A DNA stretch of 51,158 nt from a virus. The notes under the pieces were generated by a model, which saw only the letters and a program-made list of their open reading frames with translations, was not told where the DNA came from and did not search any database. Position 1 is the first letter of the stretch. Each line of letters starts with the position of its first letter. Location of the stretch: IMG/VR virus record IMGVR_UViG_3300045921_000118, positions 1-51,158 of that record. One strand, 5' to 3'. This document shows positions 16,347 to 23,813 of this stretch, piece after piece. The translations under genes were made by a program, and so were the position numbers.

Positions 16347-16354
16347 TATTTATG
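16347..16354 (-). promoter_or_regulatory. Late promoter box CATAAATA
   Basis: Minus strand, predicted +1 one base before the ATG at 16340. It sits right beside the GC-rich hairpin (about 16358-16389) that follows the Hsp20 gene, so the end of one unit and the start of the next are interleaved. Confidence 0.6.
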
Positions 16355-16357
16355 GGT

Positions 16358-16389
16358 TGCGCGGGCGCACCCGCGTGAGCACGCCCGCG
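16358..16389 (-). terminator. GC-rich hairpin after Hsp20 gene
   Basis: A 9-bp stem, GCGCGGGCG paired with CGCCCGCGC, on the minus strand. It lacks a clear U-tract, so termination is likely but not certain. Confidence 0.45.
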
Positions 16390-16394
16390 CGGGG

Positions 16395-16826
16395 TTATTC
16401 GGGCTTGAACACCTTCCGATTATATTTTTCACCAAGCACACTCATCGTCACACTGAGAATGCCGTTTTCCAGCGTGACGGACTTGATGTCCACTTCGCGG
16501 GAGAGACGGAAGCTCTTGGTGAAGCTCTTGTTGCTGATGTTGCGAATGGTGAAGAAGTCGGAAGAGATTTTGGCGTCACCTTCTCCCTTGACCACCAACG
16601 TGTCGCGATCTACCAGTTCGACGGACAAGCGTTCTTTGCTGTACCCGGCGACGGCCAAGTCAAGGATGAGTTCCTTGGCTTCGTTGTACCGACAGTTGTA
16701 GATCGGGAACTTCTGATCGCCGCCGATGATCTCGAAACCGAAGTCCCGGAAGGCGTCGAAGATTTCTTTCTGGAAGGTGCCCCACTGAGAAGAAGAGGCA
16801 GGGAACGTCACTAAGCTATTGAACAT
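16395..16826 (-). CDS. Small heat-shock protein Hsp20/IbpA type
   Basis: 143 aa. The alpha-crystallin domain spans about residues 40-135: FPIYNCRYNEAKELILDLAV, GYSKERLSVELVDRDTLVVKG, then FTKSFRLSREVDIKSV and the final LENGILSVTM, with the tail motif RKVFKPE. Hsp20 proteins hold unfolding proteins in a refoldable state. T4-like cyanophages often carry one; it may help folding of virion proteins. Confidence 0.92.
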   Translation of the reverse strand: MFNSLVTFPASSSQWGTFQKEIFDAFRDFGFEIIGGDQKFPIYNCRYNEAKELILDLAVAGYSKERLSVELVDRDTLVVKGEGDAKISSDFFTIRNISNKSFTKSFRLSREVDIKSVTLENGILSVTMSVLGEKYNRKVFKPE

Positions 16827-16876
16827 GATCTATCTCCTATGGACCCGCCATGCGGCATCCAAAAGGTATATAGACG

Positions 16877-17065
16877 CTATCTGCCGTTTTTGTCCAAAAA
16901 TTTTTGCACGTCTTCGAACCGGGCGCAACACATGATGATGAACGCGATCCCACCGACGATGCCGATGAACTCACCGATTTTCGGCCAATGCATTGCGTTC
17001 AGGAAGATACCAATGCCGATGGTCGCGAAGGTGGCTTTCCACAGGTTTGTGGTGTTCCAGTTCAT
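16877..17065 (-). CDS. Small membrane protein, 62 aa
   Basis: Hydrophobic segments at residues ~10-24 (ATFATIGIGIFLNAM) and ~32-48 (FIGIVGGIAFIIMCC) joined by a short Pro/Lys loop, with a charged C-terminus FEDVQKFLDK. Pairs with a second membrane protein 4 bp upstream. Function unknown. Confidence 0.6.
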   Translation of the reverse strand: MNWNTTNLWKATFATIGIGIFLNAMHWPKIGEFIGIVGGIAFIIMCCARFEDVQKFLDKNGR

Positions 17066-17069
17066 TGGG

Positions 17070-17276
17070 TTATGACCTTTCCAGATCGTCTACAATCCCG
17101 AAGAACCACGGGAAGATGAACCCGAAAAGGCCGATGGTCATGATGATTGCGAAAGGTTGGCTGATGTGTTCGGCAACACAATACATGAAGTACCCGAAGA
17201 GGAAAAGAAGAAGCTGTTGAGCTAGGGTCTTTTCCCGGAAGATGATTTGTACGCCCCGGACCCAATTGCGTTTCAT
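17070..17276 (-). CDS. Small membrane protein, 68 aa
   Basis: MKRNWVRGVQIIFREK, a basic start, then two hydrophobic segments (LLLFLFGYFMYCVA and IIMTIGLFGFIFPWFFGIV). Tandem with the 62-aa membrane protein, so the two may form a complex. No recognised family. Confidence 0.6.
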   Translation of the reverse strand: MKRNWVRGVQIIFREKTLAQQLLLFLFGYFMYCVAEHISQPFAIIMTIGLFGFIFPWFFGIVDDLERS

Positions 17277-17342
17277 GGTTCTATTGTACGACAGGTCAAA
17301 TCCAAGAATGAGGATAGTTGGAACTGTACTTTGTGCTGGAAG

Positions 17343-17660
17343 TCAGGACCAAAGCGGGTCGTATAGCTTGCCGTCCCATATCAGGACCCAATGCCAGCCG
17401 GATCGCCACCCGCGACCATCCCGGCGACGGAAACGCATTTTGCAGATGCATCGTTTCGGCGCGGGCCGGTCGGGAGTGATTCGCTGAAGACATGGTGCCG
17501 GTTTGAAGCCAAGGTGACGCAACACACGAACCATGCTTCGTGTGCTGGTGCCGTGCTTGTGTCCAAACAGCTTGATGGCGGCTTCTATGTCAATACCAGC
17601 CGCCATCGCAACGCATGTTTGCCCGCACGTCCTAGAATTGGGCTGTATGAGATGGCGCAT
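17343..17660 (-). CDS. C39/papain-like cysteine protease-like protein, 105 aa
   Basis: The N-terminus has NSRTCGQTCVAMAAGI, the usual setting of a catalytic Cys (Q-x-x-x-x-C-G-x-x-C-x-A-M) in C39-like peptidases. WHWVLIWDGKLYDP near the end supplies the candidate His (H93) and Asp. Two further cysteines (KRCICKM) lie between. The protein is short for the family. ATG 17660 lies one base from the predicted +1 of a strong early-type promoter, with no Shine-Dalgarno. It may be an early host-modifying protease. Confidence 0.6.
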   Translation of the reverse strand: MRHLIQPNSRTCGQTCVAMAAGIDIEAAIKLFGHKHGTSTRSMVRVLRHLGFKPAPCLQRITPDRPAPKRCICKMRFRRRDGRGWRSGWHWVLIWDGKLYDPLWS

Positions 17661-17665
17661 TTCTC

Positions 17666-17694
17666 ATTATAGCACGAAATGACTTATATGTCAA
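17666..17694 (-). promoter_or_regulatory. Early-type promoter TTGACA-17-TATAAT with GACATATAAGTC
   Basis: A perfect -35 and -10 on the minus strand, with GACATATAAGTC (17681-17692) covering the -35. Predicted +1 falls at the ATG of the 17343-17660 gene. It lies inside the last codons of the next gene upstream. Confidence 0.85.
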
Positions 17695-17956
17695 GTTGCC
17701 GGTGTGGAGCGCCATGTTCTTCCATACAGCGCACAGCCACTCCTGCGATTTTCCGCATGTAGTCTAATGGCGGTTGACCGGCAGTGTCATACCATGCATC
17801 TTCCAAATCGCGACAAATCCGGCGAATGATGGCAAGGTGTTCCATCTGTGTTTGCCGTTTGACTTTGTTCCGTTTCAGCTTCGTTTGATATTCGCGTTCG
17901 GAATCGATGGCTGCAAAGACTTCTTGTCTTGTCGCGCCGCGCTTCAAGGTCTTCAT
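17684..17956 (-). CDS. Conserved phage protein, 90 aa
   Basis: The pattern EVFAAIDSEREYQ, HLAIIRRICRDLEDAWYD and YMRKIAGVAVRCMEEHGAPHR is a helical fold I have seen in many phage genomes; it resembles MazG-like all-alpha proteins, but I would not claim activity. It starts one base after the dUTPase stop, so it is co-expressed with nucleotide metabolism. Confidence 0.7.
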   Translation of the reverse strand: MKTLKRGATRQEVFAAIDSEREYQTKLKRNKVKRQTQMEHLAIIRRICRDLEDAWYDTAGQPPLDYMRKIAGVAVRCMEEHGAPHRQLDI

Positions 17957-18466
17957 CTACTTCACTCCTGTTGATCCAAGACCGCCTTGACGATCCGTTT
18001 TCTTGCCGGGTGCTTGCTTGAGTTCTTTGAAGTCAGCCGGGTACACAGGGACCAGTTCACCTTGGGCGATGCGGTCGCCGTGTTTGATGGTTGCCATGAC
18101 AGTGGAGATATTGGACATCATGATGTAGGTGGGATCAACATAGTCGCTGTCGATGACACCTTCAGCATTCGCTAACACCAGACCTTGCTTCAGGCTCAAA
18201 CCGGAGCGGGCATGGAGCCGGACGGAATATCCTTCGGGGATGTCAAGAATCAGGCCGGTGGGAACAAGAACACGTTCACCGGGATTGATGACGATCTTGT
18301 CGCTCAGCGGCGTGACGAACTCTTTGTTGTTGCGGTCGAATCCTCGAACTCGTTCCCCGATGAGGCAAGCCTTGAAATCGAAGCATGCGGAATCCTGCGT
18401 GCCGTAGGCGGGCGGTTCGGCGTTGGGATTGACCTTGAAAAAGGAAAGTTGCGTTTTCTTTGCCAT
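17957..18466 (-). CDS. dut: dUTP diphosphatase
   Basis: Trimeric dUTPase, which removes dUTP and makes dUMP for thymidylate synthesis. All five motifs are readable: SACFDFKA (I), ARSGLSLKQGL (II), GVIDSDY (III), HGDRIAQGEL (IV) and RQGGLGSTG (V). I chose ATG 18466 (MAKKTQLSFF) over an upstream start because it lies close behind a TATAAACA box. An insert around ERVRGFDRNNKEF lengthens the loop after motif I. Downstream is the 90-aa gene. Confidence 0.95.
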   Translation of the reverse strand: MAKKTQLSFFKVNPNAEPPAYGTQDSACFDFKACLIGERVRGFDRNNKEFVTPLSDKIVINPGERVLVPTGLILDIPEGYSVRLHARSGLSLKQGLVLANAEGVIDSDYVDPTYIMMSNISTVMATIKHGDRIAQGELVPVYPADFKELKQAPGKKTDRQGGLGSTGVK

Positions 18467-18474
18467 GTGATGAT

Positions 18475-18482
18475 TGTTTATA
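18475..18482 (-). promoter_or_regulatory. Late-type promoter box TATAAACA for dut
   Basis: Minus strand; predicted +1 three bases before the dut ATG. Confidence 0.5.
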
Positions 18483-18503
18483 CGGACCTGTTCCGATATT
18501 CCC

Positions 18504-19280
18504 ATGCAAGTTCCACCGCTAATTCCAGAAAAGACCCTACTCAGAGCGCAAGTCGGAAGCCATGCCTATGGCACATCGACGCCGGAATCTGACACAGATT
18601 TCATGGAAGTCGTCGCCGCGTCCGATCAAGTGTACCTGTCACTCGACTGGTTCGGATCGCAAGGCACGATGGAGAAAAAAGAGAAGGATGAGGATGGCAA
18701 TTTGCTGTCCGAAGAAACGTCGTATGAACTCACCAAATTCATGCGGCTTTGCCAGAATTTCAATCCGAATGTGATCCCGCTTTTGTGGGTGAGCAACTAT
18801 GAGTATGTTGACCCGTTGGGTCAGGTACTCATTGACAACCGTCATCTTTTCAACTCGAAGAGGGCCATTGACAGCTTCGCTGGATATGCTTTCCGTCAGC
18901 TTGAGAAGATGGGAGTTGACAACCCGGCGACGGGCCGGATGGGTGCCAAGCGCAAAGCCATCCGCGACAAGTTCGGGTTCGATACGAAGTACATGTATCA
19001 TGCCGTCCGCCTTGCGCGTATGATCGGGGAGTTCTTCTCATGCAACGGGGCGGCGCTGTTGGTTGACCGGCGCGGCATTGATGCTGAGGAACTGAAGGCC
19101 ATTCGCGAAGGCGCGTGGACATATGAACAAGGCCGCGCCGAAATCTTGCGGCTCTTGGAAGCATCTAAAGAGGCAGCGGCGGCTAGTTCTCTCCCGGACG
19201 AACCTGACAAGCAAGCGATCCGGGATCTGGCCCGCTACATTCTGAGGAAGCATTTGAGGATTGATGCTAATGCCGCTTGA
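18504..19280 (+). CDS. RlaP-like nucleotidyltransferase
   Basis: 258 aa from ATG 18504 (MQVPPLIPE). The signature GSHAYGTSTPESDTDF contains the G-S and D-x-D of DNA polymerase-beta-type nucleotidyltransferases, in the RlaP/YcgL group that is genomically tied to RNA repair. The C-terminal helical domain (KYMYHAVRLARMIGEFF) is typical of that group. An RNA ligase and a Thg1-like polymerase lie within 6 kb, which fits a role in modifying or healing RNA ends. The exact reaction is unknown. Confidence 0.8.
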   Translation: MQVPPLIPEKTLLRAQVGSHAYGTSTPESDTDFMEVVAASDQVYLSLDWFGSQGTMEKKEKDEDGNLLSEETSYELTKFMRLCQNFNPNVIPLLWVSNYEYVDPLGQVLIDNRHLFNSKRAIDSFAGYAFRQLEKMGVDNPATGRMGAKRKAIRDKFGFDTKYMYHAVRLARMIGEFFSCNGAALLVDRRGIDAEELKAIREGAWTYEQGRAEILRLLEASKEAAAASSLPDEPDKQAIRDLARYILRKHLRIDANAA

Positions 19281-19497
19281 CCACAACAAGTTTCTGAACA
19301 TCGTTGAAGAAAATCGAGTAGTCGCAGATCAACTATTCACCGACATTGACAAACAGTTTCGGCTGTTACGTCGAATGTGGACGAAGATGGATGCTGAGTC
19401 CTTGGCGACACAGCTTCAAACCATCAAGCACAAGATTGAAAGCATCGAAGTTCTCATCGGCATCAAGTTCGACACCAACAGCCAAAATGGGGGTTGA
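19270..19497 (+). CDS. Small helical protein, 75 aa
   Basis: ATG 19270 overlaps the end of the nucleotidyltransferase gene. The protein is one long amphipathic helix pattern (FLNIVEENRVVADQLFTDID, LATQLQTIKHKIESIEVLI), probably a coiled-coil dimer. Function unknown; an early promoter for the next gene begins inside its last codons. Confidence 0.55.
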   Translation: MPLDHNKFLNIVEENRVVADQLFTDIDKQFRLLRRMWTKMDAESLATQLQTIKHKIESIEVLIGIKFDTNSQNGG

Positions 19498-19522
19498 CAT
19501 ATAGGTCGTGCTCCGGTATGAT
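19494..19522 (+). promoter_or_regulatory. Early-type promoter TTGACA-17-TATGAT with GACATATAGGTC
   Basis: TTGACA 19494-19499, TATGAT 19517-19522. The predicted +1 (seven bases on) is exactly the A of the ATG at 19529. Confidence 0.85.
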
Positions 19523-19528
19523 GGAGTC

Positions 19529-19759
19529 ATGAGCTACCATGTGGTTTACGAATTGGGCGGTCCCGGCACACTGAGCAAACGTGGGTTCGCCCACTTTGCC
19601 TGTTTCCTTGCGAAGTTTCTGAACCACAAAAAGGAACCGGTGACGCTGGACCGATATCGGCGCACGCTCACCGAAGTTCAGGCAAGTGAACACAATTGCC
19701 TGTTGTGCAAGGCCAAGCTCAACGAACCCTCTCTGATGCCGGTCGAACCGGTCGCGTAG
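19529..19759 (+). CDS. Hypothetical early protein, 76 aa, leaderless
   Basis: MSYHVVYELGGPGTLSKRGF at the start; HNCLLCKAKL near the C-terminus is a single CxxC knuckle, with a second metal ligand possibly supplied by the His before it. No Shine-Dalgarno is present and the ATG coincides with +1. Probably a small early protein acting on host machinery; no homology recognised. Confidence 0.65.
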   Translation: MSYHVVYELGGPGTLSKRGFAHFACFLAKFLNHKKEPVTLDRYRRTLTEVQASEHNCLLCKAKLNEPSLMPVEPVA

Positions 19760-19797
19760 GTTCCTTCAGTTCGACAAAGATGCCATTTCGATGGTGT

Positions 19798-19804
19798 CTA
19801 AATT
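19798..19804 (+). promoter_or_regulatory. Late-type promoter box CTAAATT
   Basis: Predicted +1 one base before the ATG at 19811, which begins a small gene followed by the tail fibre. Confidence 0.5.
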
Positions 19805-19810
19805 GAACTG

Positions 19811-20068
19811 ATGGAACCTATTTTCGTTGACCAAGACTCCCCTTCCGAAATCCAACTCGAACAAGGCAACCAGATTCCGATTCAACCGGCTGTGCAGACT
19901 CTTTTGCGCCGGTGGATCAAGGAACGCGACGCTCTTGAGAATCAAATCAATGGCGTGTTGCAGTCTTTCGTTGTCGGGCATCCCGGCGTGTGGGATCTGG
20001 ACGACTCCATCGCATTCATGATCCGGCGTGCTCCAATCGCGGGCGCGGGCGGTCCTACGGAGCGATAA
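19811..20068 (+). CDS. Hypothetical virion-associated protein, 85 aa
   Basis: MEPIFVDQDSPSEIQLEQG, then helical RRWIKERDALENQINGVLQS. Located 4 bp upstream of the tail-fibre gene in the same late unit, so a fibre-related or structural role is likely. Confidence 0.6.
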   Translation: MEPIFVDQDSPSEIQLEQGNQIPIQPAVQTLLRRWIKERDALENQINGVLQSFVVGHPGVWDLDDSIAFMIRRAPIAGAGGPTER

Positions 20069-20071
20069 GAC

Positions 20072-21271
20072 ATGGCTGGCATCACGATTCAATTTCGGCG
20101 CGGGACGACTGCGAACCACAGCGCCTTCACTGGCGCGGCGGGCGAAATCACTGTTGACACGACAAAGTGGACTTTGGTGCTCCACGACAATTCGACAGTG
20201 GGCGGGTTCGCCATGTCCAAGGAAGGACATACACATACCATCGCCAACATCACTGATATCCACTATCAGACGTTGCGCCGGGCCGGTACACCCTTCACTC
20301 AGCGTTCCCGGATCAATTTCTCTTCCGGGTTCTCTCTGACGGACGATTCCGGCAATGACCAGACGACGGTGGATCTGAACGATTCTGGCGTCACTGGTGC
20401 CACGTATGGCAGCGGCACGACGGTCGCACAGGTACAGGTGTCTTCGAAGGGCATCATCACTTCCGCGTCCAGCGTTGCGATTGACGTGACGGCTCTTCTG
20501 CCGACAGCGACGGGCAATGCTGGTAAGTTCCTATCCACAGATGGATCGACGGGCCGGTCGTGGGATCACCCGGTTACCGCCCCGGCGTATGCTAGCGCAC
20601 CGGCCCCGGCGACTGGCAATACTGGTCGTGTGGTATTGCCGGGTACCGGTTTCGGTTTGCGCCGTTCGACGGGTTCGGTCTATGAAGCGTTTGGTCCGCT
20701 GGTGAAGTTTGAGACGCCGAACTTTGGTTCCTTCTCATGGATCAACCAAGGCGGATCAGCGGTATCATCCAGTTCGCTTGGTGGTGTGTTTATTGACACC
20801 GTGGCGGCGGAAGCATCAGAGAACCTTCGACTGATGCAAGCGTCTCTCAGCGCGGCCCCGTGGAAGATCACAGCGGCCTTCTATCCGTATCTCAATGGTT
20901 CCACCCCGGCAGAGTGTGGCATCTTCCTTCGGAACAGCACAGACAGCAAGATCGTGACCTACGGTGCGTCGTTTGGTTCAAGCACGTGGTTGCGCGCGGT
21001 CGGTACCAAATGGACCAATGAAACGACGGTTGATTCCACGTACTTCACGACTTCGTATGGACTGGTCGCTCAGCCGGTTTGGTTCCAGATCCAAGACGAC
21101 GGTGCGGATCGGATCTTCCGTATCTCTATGAACGGCGTGCATTGGCACGATGTCAACAGCGTTGTCAACAGCGACTTCTTGAGTTCCCGGAGCCAGTATG
21201 GTTTCTATGTTTCTTCGCGGGCCGGTACGACGCGGGCGGCGATGGCGTTGATGAGCCTGATCGTCGAATAG
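20072..21271 (+). CDS. Tail fibre / receptor-binding protein
   Basis: 399 aa. The N-terminus holds FRRGTTANHSAFTGAAGEIT then TTKWTLVLHDNSTVGGF, a module found at the base of many phage fibres and fibre-like adhesins. The middle is rich in Ser/Thr/Gly with spacing typical of a fibrous trimer. The C-terminal ~180 residues (from NFGSFSWINQGG, with PWKITAAFYPYL, WFQIQDDGADRIFRIS and YGFYVSSRAG) look like a lectin-type jelly roll that would bind surface glycans. Late promoter and position support a virion role. Confidence 0.82.
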   Translation: MAGITIQFRRGTTANHSAFTGAAGEITVDTTKWTLVLHDNSTVGGFAMSKEGHTHTIANITDIHYQTLRRAGTPFTQRSRINFSSGFSLTDDSGNDQTTVDLNDSGVTGATYGSGTTVAQVQVSSKGIITSASSVAIDVTALLPTATGNAGKFLSTDGSTGRSWDHPVTAPAYASAPAPATGNTGRVVLPGTGFGLRRSTGSVYEAFGPLVKFETPNFGSFSWINQGGSAVSSSSLGGVFIDTVAAEASENLRLMQASLSAAPWKITAAFYPYLNGSTPAECGIFLRNSTDSKIVTYGASFGSSTWLRAVGTKWTNETTVDSTYFTTSYGLVAQPVWFQIQDDGADRIFRISMNGVHWHDVNSVVNSDFLSSRSQYGFYVSSRAGTTRAAMALMSLIVE

Positions 21272-21275
21272 CGGG

Positions 21276-21283
21276 TATAAGTA
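21276..21283 (+). promoter_or_regulatory. Late promoter box TATAAGTA
   Basis: Unlike most late boxes here it is followed by a leader of about 35 nt with AGGAGAA before the ATG at 21324. The leader includes the palindrome CCCAAATTTGGG at about 21294-21305. Confidence 0.6.
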
Positions 21284-21323
21284 TACTGGTGACCCCAAAT
21301 TTGGGTAAACAGGAGAACAGACA

Positions 21324-21575
21324 ATGAGTGCAAACAGTGGCCCTTCCGTTGCGTTGGATCAAGGTGCGACGGGGCGAATCATGTTGGCGGCTCTTCGCCG
21401 CCTTCTAGCCGACCGTCAATCGGTGGTCGTGGAACTCAAGGACCCGCGTGGCATTTTCACGGTGCAAAAGGTGGATGGTCAAGTGAACGTCCGCCCGGCG
21501 ACAGAAAAGGAAATTGATGCCTTCACCAGTTACGATAAAATTATGAATGCGATGAGTAAGAAAATCGCAGTCTAA
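21324..21575 (+). CDS. Hypothetical protein, 83 aa
   Basis: Start after AGGAGAACAGACA. The sequence has an Ala/Arg-rich helix (IMLAALRRLLADRQ), then beta strands (VVVELKDPRGIFTVQKVDG). No known family. Its stop overlaps the next ATG (TAATG). Confidence 0.65.
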   Translation: MSANSGPSVALDQGATGRIMLAALRRLLADRQSVVVELKDPRGIFTVQKVDGQVNVRPATEKEIDAFTSYDKIMNAMSKKIAV

Positions 21576-21733
21576 TGAACTGGCGCGACATCATTTTCAC
21601 ACCGAAACTTTTCCCAACAATCCAGATCGGATTGAGTCTAGCGGCGGCTGTTTGGTACTACTCGACTGGCGACATTCGCCGGGCGATATACTGGATAGCC
21701 GCCGCTGTGTTGACTACGACCGTCACCTATTAG
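21575..21733 (+). CDS. Small membrane protein, 52 aa
   Basis: MNWRDIIFTPKLFPTIQIG, with hydrophobic segments around residues 14-28 (TIQIGLSLAAAVWYY) and 36-51 (AIYWIAAAVLTTTVTY). Overlaps the stop of the 83-aa gene by one base, so it is coupled. It overlaps the end of the convergent minus-strand gene by 4 bp. Confidence 0.6.
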   Translation: MNWRDIIFTPKLFPTIQIGLSLAAAVWYYSTGDIRRAIYWIAAAVLTTTVTY

Positions 21734-22443
21734 ATTGGACGCCGGTCGAAGATAGACCCGCGCTGTGGTGCCGCTTGCCGTTGAGGTAACGGCGGACGGG
21801 ATGATGTTGCGGGCGCGGCGGACATCCTTCCACCATCCATGAAGACCGGCTGGACTGCATTAGCCTTTTCGAAGGCTGAATTGCACGACAGAATGATAGA
21901 CCGCAACATGAAGCCGGTCACCACTTCCACACCATTCTCGTTTACGATGGCCCCGGAGCTATCAGGCACAATACCACTAGGGACTGCCTTGTAGTGCCCG
22001 TGGAGCTTCGTGAAGATCGGCTGCATGGTTTCGTACCAAGGATTCGCGCGCGTGGACATATCGTGGATCGCGAAGCGAATGGTCACATACCAACTGTTGT
22101 CCGCGTCTACGACTTTCATGTCGATGACTTGACCGATCATGCGATCCAGCCGCAAGGTGCCGTCCGGGTAGAATTCATCGGCAAGGCAAACGCCAAGTGG
22201 GTCATGTGCGGCTTCGATGACGGGTTGGTTAGAGAAGTACAGGCGTTGGGCGTTCAGGAAGTCCTTGCGGCTGTATCGGCGTCCGTTCTTGGTGACGCCA
22301 CCATCGGCGATGATGGCGTCGTAGACACCGGTAGGGCGAAGACTGCTTTCCTTGATCGGCTCAAGAAGATCGTATGCGTTCCGATACGGAGCATACAGTT
22401 CGTTGATGGGGGTTCCTTTGATGCGTCTGTCAATTCTTTGCAC
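21730..22443 (-). CDS. Possible prohead protease-like protein, 237 aa
   Basis: GTG 22443 coincides with the +1 of a late box. The region GVTKNGRRYSRKDFLNAQRL followed by PVIEAAHDPLG resembles the N-G-R-x-Y and H-P elements of T4 gp21-type maturation proteases; ILSCNSAFEKA may carry the catalytic Ser. The C-terminal ~40 residues are Pro/Ala/Arg-rich and flexible. T4 gp21 is similar in length (~212 aa). The catalytic pair is not certain, so this is a tentative call. Confidence 0.45.
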   Translation of the reverse strand: MQRIDRRIKGTPINELYAPYRNAYDLLEPIKESSLRPTGVYDAIIADGGVTKNGRRYSRKDFLNAQRLYFSNQPVIEAAHDPLGVCLADEFYPDGTLRLDRMIGQVIDMKVVDADNSWYVTIRFAIHDMSTRANPWYETMQPIFTKLHGHYKAVPSGIVPDSSGAIVNENGVEVVTGFMLRSIILSCNSAFEKANAVQPVFMDGGRMSAAPATSSRPPLPQRQAAPQRGSIFDRRPI

Positions 22444-22447
22444 GCTG

Positions 22448-22455
22448 ACATTTAG
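22448..22455 (-). promoter_or_regulatory. Late-type promoter box CTAAATGT
   Basis: It overlaps the stop codon of the 49-aa membrane gene; predicted +1 is the G of the GTG at 22443. Confidence 0.5.
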
Positions 22456-22601
22456 TCGCGGCGAAATCGTTTCGACAATGCGTTCAGTTTGGTATCGAAG
22501 GACTTGCGCCAGAACAGGAAAGAGATGGCCGAACCAACGATCAACCCAATCAAAAATGATCCAATACCGATCCAGATGAGCACGGTCGTTCCGCCTTTCA
22601 T
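22452..22601 (-). CDS. Small membrane protein, 49 aa
   Basis: ATG 22601 overlaps the TGA of the Thg1-like gene (ATGA). Residues 6-30 (TVLIWIGIGSFLIGLIVGSA and onward) form one transmembrane helix, then a basic tail (FWRKSF..RFRRD). Translationally coupled to the RNA polymerase-like enzyme, function unknown. Confidence 0.6.
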   Translation of the reverse strand: MKGGTTVLIWIGIGSFLIGLIVGSAISFLFWRKSFDTKLNALSKRFRRD

Positions 22602-23320
22602 TCAGTCGGCATGAACCGACCTACGAATTTCTGATCCCGGACGAACTCCGGGATGTCCTTGTCAGTATACCAGTTTGCGACTTTGATGCGACCCGGTGCT
22701 TTCTTATAGACAGCGGTTCCCCGGCGGAACCATGCTGGCGTCTCTTCCCATTTGACTTTCTTCTCTTTGCGCAAGAGTTCGATGGCGTCTTTCGACGAAA
22801 CCTTGTGGAGACGTTTGGCGCTGAAGTGGTGGCGGGCCAGCATCGAAACACTGTTGCGGATCGCGTCCTGTTGCCGCCAGATGAAGTAGTTGACGACTTC
22901 GTGTTGTGCCGGGATGATGAAGGCGCGGGCGTCGAACTGCCCCATGAGATTCGGGGAAATCTTCATCATGGAGTAGTTGAAATACGCGGTGAAGGCGGAA
23001 GCCGCGATAGTTTCGATCTTGGACTTGTTCCCACCGAACCACATTTGTGTTTCGTGGGTGTCGTAGTCGGTCGCAAGGAAGCTGGCTTCGTCGCTCTGTG
23101 TATAGGCGAACTTGCAACCGCCGATCTCTTCGGCCACCATCCGGGTAGCGAAGGTCATGGCATCATGAATCGTTTCGTCGTAGGGACGTTTGAAAGGCTT
23201 CGTGAAAGTGTGAAAAGCCCGTCCGTCGATGCGAACGATGAGGTTAGTCCGTTGGGGAAGTACTTGACGAAAAGGGTCTTCGTACTTCCCTTTCATCCGG
23301 TCGCCTAGAGAATCCTTCAT
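22598..23320 (-). CDS. Thg1-like 3'-5' RNA polymerase (TLP)
   Basis: 240 aa. Thg1 signatures: GDRMKGKYE near the start, the metal-binding IVRIDGRAFHTFTK, KFAYTQSDEASFL (second metal Asp/Glu), then QFDARAFIIPAQHEV and VNYFIWRQQDAIRNS. Thg1 adds G to the 5' end of tRNA-His; the bacterial and phage TLPs instead repair 5'-truncated tRNAs by template-directed 3'-5' synthesis. With tRNA genes showing imperfect acceptor stems in this genome, a repair role is attractive. ATG lies exactly on the predicted +1 behind a TAGAAT box. Confidence 0.92.
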   Translation of the reverse strand: MKDSLGDRMKGKYEDPFRQVLPQRTNLIVRIDGRAFHTFTKPFKRPYDETIHDAMTFATRMVAEEIGGCKFAYTQSDEASFLATDYDTHETQMWFGGNKSKIETIAASAFTAYFNYSMMKISPNLMGQFDARAFIIPAQHEVVNYFIWRQQDAIRNSVSMLARHHFSAKRLHKVSSKDAIELLRKEKKVKWEETPAWFRRGTAVYKKAPGRIKVANWYTDKDIPEFVRDQKFVGRFMPTE

Positions 23321-23326
23321 TCCCCA

Positions 23327-23332
23327 ATTCTA
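23327..23332 (-). promoter_or_regulatory. -10 box TAGAAT for the Thg1-like gene
   Basis: Minus strand; +1 predicted exactly at the ATG 23320. No good -35 is visible at 17 bp. Confidence 0.5.
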
Positions 23333-23360
23333 AGCGACCGGGCAAGAGTGCGAAAATCCG

Positions 23361-23753
23361 TTATGCGCTGGCAGCTTGTTCCGGTTGTTCTTCCCGGCGC
23401 AACTTCCTCCAGTTCCACCCACGAATGACAGCGACAGGAGCGGGTTCCGGCATGGGTTCCGGTTTCGGCTCTTCGATGCGAAGCGGAGCAAATTTCCGTT
23501 CATTGACCGGCGCGATCTTCGTTCGCTCCATCACCGTGTAGTAGGAATCGACGAAAGCGTCCGCACCCCGGACGATAGCCGCGATCCACCGTTGATACTC
23601 ATACAGCCGGTAGATGAAGTTCTGGAGCATCCGGCGACGCACATTGCGTTCGACGTGGCCGATGTGCCGGATGAGGAACCACCCCACGAAAAAGAACGCT
23701 ATGACGAAGAGAAGCACTAGTGTGGATTCTGGTATTGCTTGTGTTTGTCGCAT
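23361..23753 (-). CDS. Membrane-anchored Pro-rich protein, 130 aa
   Basis: Single N-terminal transmembrane segment (TLVLLFVIAFFFVGWFLI, residues 11-28), a basic helical middle (RNVRRRMLQNFIYRLYEYQR), then a Pro/Glu spacer (EEPKPEPMPEPAP) and a basic C-terminus. The layout is like a tethered envelope or spanin-type protein but no motif confirms that. Begins two bases after a predicted +1. Confidence 0.6.
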   Translation of the reverse strand: MRQTQAIPESTLVLLFVIAFFFVGWFLIRHIGHVERNVRRRMLQNFIYRLYEYQRWIAAIVRGADAFVDSYYTVMERTKIAPVNERKFAPLRIEEPKPEPMPEPAPVAVIRGWNWRKLRREEQPEQAASA

Positions 23754-23761
23754 ACCTGATT

Positions 23762-23790
23762 AGTATGTCAGAAATCTCGTTTCGCGTCAA
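23762..23790 (-). promoter_or_regulatory. Sigma70-type promoter TTGACG-17-CATACT
   Basis: Minus strand; predicted +1 at 23755, two bases upstream of the ATG at 23753. It overlaps the upstream region of the divergent RNA ligase gene. Confidence 0.7.
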
Positions 23791-23800
23791 CTGGCGCGCT

Positions 23801-23807
23801 CTAAATG
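23801..23807 (+). promoter_or_regulatory. Late-type box CTAAATG for RNA ligase
   Basis: Places the +1 one base before ATG 23814, which supports the second Met as the ligase start. Confidence 0.4.
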
Positions 23808-23813
23808 TCTGGC

